IMG/VR virus record: IMGVR_UViG_3300046559_000642
Coordinates: 1-45,991 of that record
From: a virus
Length of the DNA stretch: 45,991 nt
Strand: one strand, 5' to 3'
Part shown: piece after piece, positions 41,372 through 45,991 of the stretch
Layout: each line of letters opens with the position of its first letter
Position numbering within the stretch: the stretch's first letter is position 1
Notes under the pieces: model-generated
Seen by the model: only the letters and a program-made list of their open reading frames with translations
Database searches by the model: none
Told to the model about the DNA's origin: nothing
Program-made: the position numbers and the translations under genes

Positions 41372-41897
41372 GGAACCCCTGCTGTACGCAGCCGATACCA
41401 GCGAGTCGGAGAAGTTCGATGCCCGCTGGATCGCGGTACCCCTCTTCGTAGTACACGCGCCGTACCCCTGCAGCGATCAGGAGCTTTGCACATGTGTCGC
41501 ATGGGGCGACAGTCACGAACAGTATGCTGTTGTCTGTAGAGATGCCCTGACGCGCTGCGAAAGCGAGTGCGTTCGCTTCTGCATGAGTCGCATTGCGACA
41601 CCCATGCTCGTTGAGCATCTCACTCTCTATGAGTTGTACGTCCTCGGGATACAAATTCTCCCGGGCGTCGGGCTGTAGTTGCCAGCCGTGGTTGTTCTCC
41701 CCGCAGTGAGGGGTTCCAGCGGGTGCGCCATTGAAGCCCCAGCTGATGCAGCGACCGTCGAGGATAATCACTGCACCCACCGCCTTGCGGGGGCATGTGC
41801 CGAGACGCGAGAGCTCGATCGCTACCCTCATGAATACGTCTCGCTTGAGAATGTCTCGTTGGATACCGGGAAAGCTTATGTTATCACCTTCGTTCAT
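41364..41897 (-). CDS. dCMP deaminase (177 aa)
   Basis: Converts dCMP to dUMP. ATG at 41897 with AGGAGG. Zinc site HAE at 105-107 (H105, catalytic E107) and PCDTC at 132-136 (C133, C136). GAPAGTPHCG matches the family's extra zinc/substrate loop. Length typical of T4 Cd-type enzymes. In an operon with two thymidylate-synthase-fold proteins, MazG-like and kinase genes. Confidence 0.9.
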   Translation of the reverse strand: MNEGDNISFPGIQRDILKRDVFMRVAIELSRLGTCPRKAVGAVIILDGRCISWGFNGAPAGTPHCGENNHGWQLQPDARENLYPEDVQLIESEMLNEHGCRNATHAEANALAFAARQGISTDNSILFVTVAPCDTCAKLLIAAGVRRVYYEEGYRDPAGIELLRLAGIGCVQQGFHG

Positions 41898-42096
41898 TGA
41901 GCCTCCTAATCTTGTTCTTTGCCTCGACTTCGTGCTCAACGAAATCTCTACCATCGAAGGCATTGTGGGTTATGTGCTGAACGGTATCACCATCTGCCTT
42001 ATTGCCCGGGTACTCGATCGTAGGTCCGCAAGCACAGTCTGCGCATAGCGAGTGCTCGGCTGAGTCATCTATCGGGATGGTGTGAAGCCGACCCAC
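41884..42096 (-). CDS. Small conserved phage protein (70 aa)
   Basis: GTG at 42096 follows GGAGA; an ATG at 42114 is an alternative. Sequence LHTIPIDDSAEHSLCADCACGP...THNAFDGRDF has the His-x-x-Pro / Cys-x-Cys-x-Pro / His-Asn-x-x-Asp-Gly-Arg pattern seen repeatedly in phage hypothetical proteins, perhaps metal-binding. Overlaps the deaminase start by 14 bp. Confidence 0.65.
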   Translation of the reverse strand: MGRLHTIPIDDSAEHSLCADCACGPTIEYPGNKADGDTVQHITHNAFDGRDFVEHEVEAKNKIRRLNERR

Positions 42097-42919
42097 GTTT
42101 CTCCAACCGCTCATAGCAATGCAGGTCTCCTTTGTGGACGTGGAATGAGTACGCAGTGAAGTGCAGAAAGCCCGGCTTGACGCCTGCCCATGAATCCTCT
42201 CGACTGACCCAGATCAACTCGTTCAGCACCCACTGGCACAAGCGCACTGCCATGTAGACGTCGTCGCGGAAGTGTCGTACCGCGTCGCAAGATCGCATCG
42301 GGTACCATAGGTGTAGGCTGTCTCCGCGTCTGAGGAAGTGGTAGTGTAGCGTGCAGGGTACACGACCGCCGTGCACTGCGCCTGTGTCTTCGGGGAAGAA
42401 GATCGGGAACGTAGCCTGCCTCGTGAACGGATGCTTGCGCAGGAGGTTGACCACATCGTCAAGGTCACCGTACTTGTACCGAGTTCCCAGATGAGCTCCC
42501 TCACTTGGGTACGGACTACCTGCATACTTCGGCCAGAAGCGCTCCTGGTATGTGTGAGAGAACTTGGGCTTAGCACCCTCATCCCCCATTGCTGGGTGCC
42601 TGTCAAACGCCGACACTTGCCCCACCCACCAGGGCCAGTTCTTGTACTGCTCGCCGGGGTTGCTGGGTACGCGGGACACTCGCTCCTGGAAGTGATCCTC
42701 TGCCCAGGGTAGGTTGGGGTCGCACTGTAACTGGGCGTCGTGGAAGTCCCAAGGCATCATTGCTGTCCAGCGCAGGTTCATCATCTCCATCGTCACCAGG
42801 TCAGGCTTGCCCTCTGTGGACACACCCTGCCAATGCCCTGTATCTACCTCGTCCCCGTACAATCTGAGCTCATCGAGGCTGAGGAGGATCGCGTTGCCTA
42901 CAGAGTCGAACGTCTCCAT
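42065..42919 (-). CDS. Thymidylate-synthase-fold protein A, possible dCMP hydroxymethylase (284 aa)
   Basis: The ATG at 42919 overlaps the upstream stop as TGATG. RVPCTLHYHF carries the nucleophilic cysteine (C189), LHLWYPMRSCD aligns with the LxYQRSxD motif of thymidylate synthase (R209, D212), and D220 falls exactly 31 residues after the cysteine, the position of E. coli Asn177; this Asn is Asp in T4 dCMP hydroxymethylase. PFTRQ (R167) aligns with the phosphate-binding arginine loop. The His-x-Tyr segment is changed (AYSFHVH). Transfers a one-carbon unit to a pyrimidine nucleotide; dCMP specificity is inferred from the Asp. Confidence 0.75.
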   Translation of the reverse strand: METFDSVGNAILLSLDELRLYGDEVDTGHWQGVSTEGKPDLVTMEMMNLRWTAMMPWDFHDAQLQCDPNLPWAEDHFQERVSRVPSNPGEQYKNWPWWVGQVSAFDRHPAMGDEGAKPKFSHTYQERFWPKYAGSPYPSEGAHLGTRYKYGDLDDVVNLLRKHPFTRQATFPIFFPEDTGAVHGGRVPCTLHYHFLRRGDSLHLWYPMRSCDAVRHFRDDVYMAVRLCQWVLNELIWVSREDSWAGVKPGFLHFTAYSFHVHKGDLHCYERLEKRGSASHHPDR

Positions 42920-43746
42920 CACGGTCGTCCTTTCAGTGGTTGCCAGGTCAGGTCCTTGACGGTCACTGTGGGCAGGAACTCCTCGCGCTGGAACTCAGCA
43001 TACCGCCTCATTACCCGCTTCAGCGGGCCGTACTTGTTGTCCGTGATACCTGCCTCGTGGAACTCCTTGATCTTGTCGTACCACTTACCCACTAGCTTCA
43101 TCGTGGGGTAGTTCGCTCGCATGTCAGGTTCTTCGAGGTCAGCGATGTACTCGTGCTTGTAGAGCATCGGCAGTGACTTGAACCCGTGGAACTGAAGCGC
43201 GTCTACGTGCCACCGAAAAGCAAACTCCTCAGGTGTAATTCCCACCCGTTGCCCGATACTCCTCGCGAGGACGTAGGCAAGTGCAAGATCAAGTCCGCCG
43301 ATGTAGGCAATATAGGAAACTCGACTATGAAGGACCAGCGTAGGAGTTTCGCGTCGAACATTACCGCGATACGTAAAGGCCAGCATACAGTTACCCCACC
43401 GGTGGCGTTTGCTATAGCGCTCGACGTTGCGGGCGAACATCGTAGTACAAGCGCCCTTTGCACCCTGCCCGTTCGCAAGCTCTTCAGTCTTACGTAGGAA
43501 CCGCAAAAGCTCATCCTTTTCGACATAGTCCCTCACTAACTTGGTCCATCGCTGCTTGTTGAGCCAGAGATCACGGCCCATATCGAGGTCGAATGCCATG
43601 CTGTCGCAGCTCAGGACGTTGTCGTAGCTGATGGTGTCTGCTGACCCGACGAGGTCAAGCACACCGTTGGAGAGTGTGCCGTTCCACATCTTGTATATCC
43701 CGCCTCGCCACAGTGTGGAAAGGTCGGGGTAATCTTCGCGGATCAC
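42919..43746 (-). CDS. Thymidylate-synthase-fold protein B (275 aa)
   Basis: GTG at 43746 overlaps the upstream stop (GTGA) and has GGAG before it. WGNCMLAFTY gives a cysteine (C120) in the nucleophile position; TLVLHSRVSYIAYIGGLDLALAY aligns with the LYQRS...GLPFNIAFYA stretch, with R142 and again Asp (D153) where synthases have Asn. The usual dimer-arginine loop reads GAKGA instead of SRR, so it may need a partner. Tandem and coupled with protein A; a heterodimer is possible. More divergent than A. Confidence 0.65.
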   Translation of the reverse strand: MIREDYPDLSTLWRGGIYKMWNGTLSNGVLDLVGSADTISYDNVLSCDSMAFDLDMGRDLWLNKQRWTKLVRDYVEKDELLRFLRKTEELANGQGAKGACTTMFARNVERYSKRHRWGNCMLAFTYRGNVRRETPTLVLHSRVSYIAYIGGLDLALAYVLARSIGQRVGITPEEFAFRWHVDALQFHGFKSLPMLYKHEYIADLEEPDMRANYPTMKLVGKWYDKIKEFHEAGITDNKYGPLKRVMRRYAEFQREEFLPTVTVKDLTWQPLKGRP

Positions 43747-43883
43747 TTCTGCTCCAGCACTTTCACTTGCGCGGGTGTGAAGCCTGGAGTCTTGCACTTA
43801 CACCTCTGCGTGTGGCAGATGCCGTTGGTGTGGAGCTTCATCGAGTGACCGCAGTGGATACATAGGGAGTTAGCAGCGGTCAT
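43743..43883 (-). CDS. Small Cys/His zinc protein (46 aa)
   Basis: The ATG at 43883 and the stop both sit in ATGA/GTGA overlaps. CIHCGHSMKLH and CHTQRCKC supply at least five cysteines and several histidines, enough for one or two zinc sites. No recognised family. Confidence 0.65.
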   Translation of the reverse strand: MTAANSLCIHCGHSMKLHTNGICHTQRCKCKTPGFTPAQVKVLEQK

Positions 43884-44233
43884 ATCGTCCGCCCGTCGTG
43901 CGGGTACTTGACCCAGTCACGCTGCTTGACTGAGGCCCAGACCTCGTTGAGGACCTCATCCAGAACGAACCCTCTGTGGTGTGCGATGCCGAGCATGAAG
44001 ATGATGAGGTCAGCGCACGCATCCTCGATCTCTGCTTCGTGATCGACGCCGTCACTTCGAATGCCCTGCCTCTCCTTGAGGAGGTGATGAGCTAGCTCAC
44101 CCATCTCTTCAACCATCCCGGTGAACGAGTCCTCGATCGTGTTGAGTGGAAAGTTGTGGGCCACCCACTCATCGCGTTCAGCCTGGATGGTACTTAGCGA
44201 ATTGAGGCTAGTCTTTCCAGCAGTCTCTCCCAT
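43880..44233 (-). CDS. MazG-like nucleotide pyrophosphatase (117 aa)
   Basis: ATG at 44233 with AGGAGGAAGC. EEMGE (42-46) and EIEDACAD (68-75) form the EExxE...ExxD magnesium site of all-alpha NTP pyrophosphatases. Removes pyrophosphate from a nucleoside triphosphate. Next to the thymidylate-synthase-fold pair, a dCTPase/dUTPase role like T4 gp56 is an attractive inference; a general MazG housekeeping role cannot be excluded. Confidence 0.8.
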   Translation of the reverse strand: MGETAGKTSLNSLSTIQAERDEWVAHNFPLNTIEDSFTGMVEEMGELAHHLLKERQGIRSDGVDHEAEIEDACADLIIFMLGIAHHRGFVLDEVLNEVWASVKQRDWVKYPHDGRTI

Positions 44234-44751
44234 GCTTCCTCCTCGGTGTAGTCGTAGGTCATCACGTTGTCGTAGAGCGCGTTCGCCCACATACCATAGT
44301 AGGCGTGGTACTGATTGCTGATCTTCAGGAGCTGGTCGTCGGCTACACCTTTGAGGCGCGAACGATCAGCCGCCGTGACGTTGGCGAGCTGAACCTCAAA
44401 CGGTGGGAGGCAGAAGATGATGATGGGCTCGACGCCCCACAGCCTCATAATCCCTCGACGCGTGTCCTCGGATGGGACGAGTAGCCCACGCCATGGCTGG
44501 GCCTGCTGATAGATCGGGTCGGAGATGTAGAAGCACCGGTCGTAGACATTCCCACCGAGGTCGAGTGATGACTTGCCGAGCTGTGAGTCCCACCACTCAA
44601 CGAGGCCAATACCACCAGGCCCGCCTGTGGATGAGAGGTCTTCTTCTGAGGGTCGGCAGTAGACACGTTCGAGTTTCTCACACAGGTCCTTGGCGACGGT
44701 CGTTTTGCCTCCACCATCGGGGCCCTCTACGATGATCGGGAGGTCAACCAC
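44194..44751 (-). CDS. P-loop deoxynucleoside monophosphate kinase (185 aa)
   Basis: GTG at 44751 overlapping the upstream stop. Walker A EGPDGGGKTT (9-18), then YDRCFYISDPIYQ, the Asp-Arg pair and nucleotide-binding loop of thymidylate kinase-like enzymes, and a lid region with AADRSRLKG. Phosphorylates a dNMP; in this operon dTMP or a modified dCMP are candidates. Its end overlaps the MazG-like gene by 40 bp. Confidence 0.8.
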   Translation of the reverse strand: MVDLPIIVEGPDGGGKTTVAKDLCEKLERVYCRPSEEDLSSTGGPGGIGLVEWWDSQLGKSSLDLGGNVYDRCFYISDPIYQQAQPWRGLLVPSEDTRRGIMRLWGVEPIIIFCLPPFEVQLANVTAADRSRLKGVADDQLLKISNQYHAYYGMWANALYDNVMTYDYTEEEAWERLLERLASIR

Positions 44752-44944
44752 GTTCCCGCTCCGTCTGTTTGTTCTCCTCGAGGGCTGAGGACTTGCGTTC
44801 ATCACCCTCGTAGAACTCGACTGTCTTCGTCAGGACGATCGTCCCCGACGGAAGCTGGATAGCTGCGAACGGCTCTCCGCCCGCACCGCCATCATTATTG
44901 AACGTCTCGAGGGGCAATCCCCTCACTCTCCACCGCACGCTCAT
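44744..44944 (-). CDS. Hypothetical protein (66 aa)
   Basis: The ATG at 44944 overlaps the upstream stop as ATGA. Beta-rich (FAAIQLPSGTIVLTKTVEF) with a charged tail. No recognised family. Confidence 0.6.
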   Translation of the reverse strand: MSVRWRVRGLPLETFNNDGGAGGEPFAAIQLPSGTIVLTKTVEFYEGDERKSSALEENKQTERERG

Positions 44945-45138
44945 GGCCGGAGCGGGGTGGTGTTGAACTGCTTCCGATAGCCAGCCTTGCGAAGGTCATC
45001 CTGCAGTCGCTTGAGCTCAGCCTCAGGACCTCGCGCGACGATCTTTCCCTCTTCGACTAGCTTGGCGAACATCGCCTCCGACTCTTCCGTTGGCGGCGTG
45101 ATCTCCCCGAAGTAGTGTGACTGCGGGTTTACTTCCAC
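44941..45138 (-). CDS. Hypothetical protein (65 aa)
   Basis: GTG at 45138 lies seven bases after AGGAGG; a longer in-frame ATG at 45171 is rejected because it lies only three bases after the TATGAT element. Helical (EAMFAKLVEEGKI, EAELKRLQDDLRKAG). No recognised family. Confidence 0.65.
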   Translation of the reverse strand: MEVNPQSHYFGEITPPTEESEAMFAKLVEEGKIVARGPEAELKRLQDDLRKAGYRKQFNTTPLRP

Positions 45139-45174
45139 GTCTGCACCTCCTAGTAGTTGTGCGTACTTCATTGT

Positions 45175-45180
45175 ATCATA
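45175..45180 (-). promoter_or_regulatory. Candidate -10 for nucleotide-metabolism genes
   Basis: Minus-strand TATGAT overlapping the helicase stop codon, about 37 bp before the GTG at 45138. Same hexamer as the leftward promoter at 2841-2846. No clear -35. Confidence 0.4.
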
Positions 45181-45991
45181 CCCCGAGGAACCGATGGGGG
45201 TCGCGCATCAATTCTCCGTGCCAGTCCTCTTTTTTTCGTAGCGATGCCAGAACGCGGCGATCGACGGTACCCTTAGCGAGTACGGCTGAGACCCTGACAG
45301 GGCGCTTCTGGTTCGGCCCTCGGAGTCGGTTGAGACACTGCCAGAACGCGACCCAGTCATCGGGTAGCGTTGTGAAGATACACTCAGCCGCGGCCGTAAG
45401 TTCGATGCTGAGTGATCCTGCCTGATGCTGAATGACGAGTGCGCTGGGCCTCTTGGATGACTGGAACTCTTCCAGGATTGGAGCGCGATTTCGCCTCGTG
45501 GTTCTTCCATCCAATACTTGAGTGTGATACCCCACTCGCTCCAAGCTAAGCCTTGCTGCGTCCACCTCTGCAGTGAAGCGACAGAAAACGACAACGCTTT
45601 CCCCCTGTTCGAGGAGATTAGTAGCGTAGTTTTTGAGGGCCACAGTCTTCTCTCGATGAATCTGCTCTCCGCCCGTGAGAAACCCGGAGGCAATTTGAAG
45701 TAGACGAAGTCGGAGGACACCTTGATTAGCCGCGTCAATAGCCCCATGCTCAGTGGTGACGATGTACTCCTCAGCAAGTTCATCGTATAGATCCCTCACC
45801 TTCTGTGGTAGTGTTACTGGGAGGACTTGCCAGAAGAGCTTGCCCTCGAGGCCTGCTTGTCGCGCTGTGCAGGTGATAGAGTTGGCGCGGATTACTTTGT
45901 TGAGTTGCTTCGTATTCTGGTACCCGAGAATCTGCCACTTTCTTCGGCCGGTGCCACGAATAGTGTGCCGCTCGTCAAAGTCGCTAGCACT
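45176..45991 (-). CDS. SNF2/DEAD-type helicase, C-terminal part (continues from left end)
   Basis: Helicase C domain of the protein that starts at 736. The terminal 127 bp repeat the left end, so the unique part here is 45176-45864. Visible are VVVFCRFTAEVDAARL (strand and helix of the second RecA lobe), a segment resembling motif V around QHQAGSLSIEL, and the motif VI-like FWQCLNRLRGPNQ, equivalent to the QxxxRxxRxxQ box of SNF2 proteins. It ends with a TGA that overlaps the -10-like promoter of the next gene. The split is an artefact of where the circle was opened. Confidence 0.9.
   Translation of the reverse strand, partial: SASDFDERHTIRGTGRRKWQILGYQNTKQLNKVIRANSITCTARQAGLEGKLFWQVLPVTLPQKVRDLYDELAEEYIVTTEHGAIDAANQGVLRLRLLQIASGFLTGGEQIHREKTVALKNYATNLLEQGESVVVFCRFTAEVDAARLSLERVGYHTQVLDGRTTRRNRAPILEEFQSSKRPSALVIQHQAGSLSIELTAAAECIFTTLPDDWVAFWQCLNRLRGPNQKRPVRVSAVLAKGTVDRRVLASLRKKEDWHGELMRDPHRFLGV
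45865..45991. repeat. Right copy of 127-bp terminal direct repeat
   Basis: Exact copy of positions 1-127. Collapsing the two copies gives a 45,864-bp circle and restores one uninterrupted helicase gene across the junction. Confidence 0.95.

Noticed and set aside
45139-45171. ATG at 45171 as start of the 44941 gene
   Set aside because: Only three bases after the TATGAT element and without a ribosome site; GTG 45138 has AGGAGG at seven bases.

Overview
The window reads as one complete double-stranded DNA tailed-phage genome. The first 127 bases recur exactly as the last 127 bases, the signature of a circular or circularly permuted assembly, so the unique genome is 45,864 bp. Portal, scaffold, capsid, adaptor and DNA-stabilisation-like genes are followed directly by fibre-like and large ejection proteins. 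No tail tube, sheath or classical tape-measure gene is seen, which points to a podovirus-like virion. No integrase, partition system or convincing immunity repressor was seen, so a virulent lifestyle is the working inference. The host is probably an actinobacterium: the phage carries a secreted Rpf-type transglycosylase, small Lsr2-like DNA-binding proteins, and promoter-like sites that place start codons at or near the transcript start (leaderless starts). No tRNA, rRNA or CRISPR array was seen.

Layout. (1) A leftward operon starts near 2805, runs to position 1, crosses the contig junction and continues from the right end down to about 34050. It holds small coupled genes, an SNF2-type helicase split by the contig ends, and nucleotide-metabolism genes (dNMP kinase, MazG-like pyrophosphatase, two divergent thymidylate-synthase-fold proteins, dCMP deaminase). 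It continues with a uracil-DNA glycosylase/DNA polymerase A fusion, a Cas4-like nuclease flanked by two LAGLIDADG endonucleases, a Sak4-like ATPase, an acidic-tailed ssDNA-binding candidate, a VRR-NUC nuclease and the secreted transglycosylase. (2) A rightward cluster, 2955-6177, begins with a primase-helicase. (3) A leftward accessory block, 6125-10346, has many very small genes, an HNH protein and charged Lsr2-like proteins, with visible promoters and terminators. (4) A control region, 9934-12014, carries duplicated leader modules, palindromic repeats, a putative small terminase gene, more Lsr2-like genes and a four-unit 16-bp tandem repeat. (5) The rightward late operon, 12015-33895, encodes terminase, amidase, portal, capsid, adaptors, fibres, ejection proteins (one with an apparent ADP-ribosyltransferase domain), a virion lysin and a holin-like cassette. 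It ends at a strong hairpin.

How it fits together. The primase-helicase, DNA polymerase, helicase, recombinase-like ATPase, ssDNA-binding candidate and nucleases form a self-sufficient replication-recombination set. The nucleotide genes resemble the T4 set for hydroxymethyl-dCMP production: dCMP hydroxymethylase-like, dCTPase-like, dNMP kinase and dCMP deaminase. Both thymidylate-synthase-fold proteins carry Asp at the position that decides dUMP versus dCMP, by manual alignment. A modified-cytosine genome is therefore the main testable prediction. Genes in the leftward operon are joined by ATGA, GTGA or TGATG overlaps, and many start codons below were chosen on that basis.
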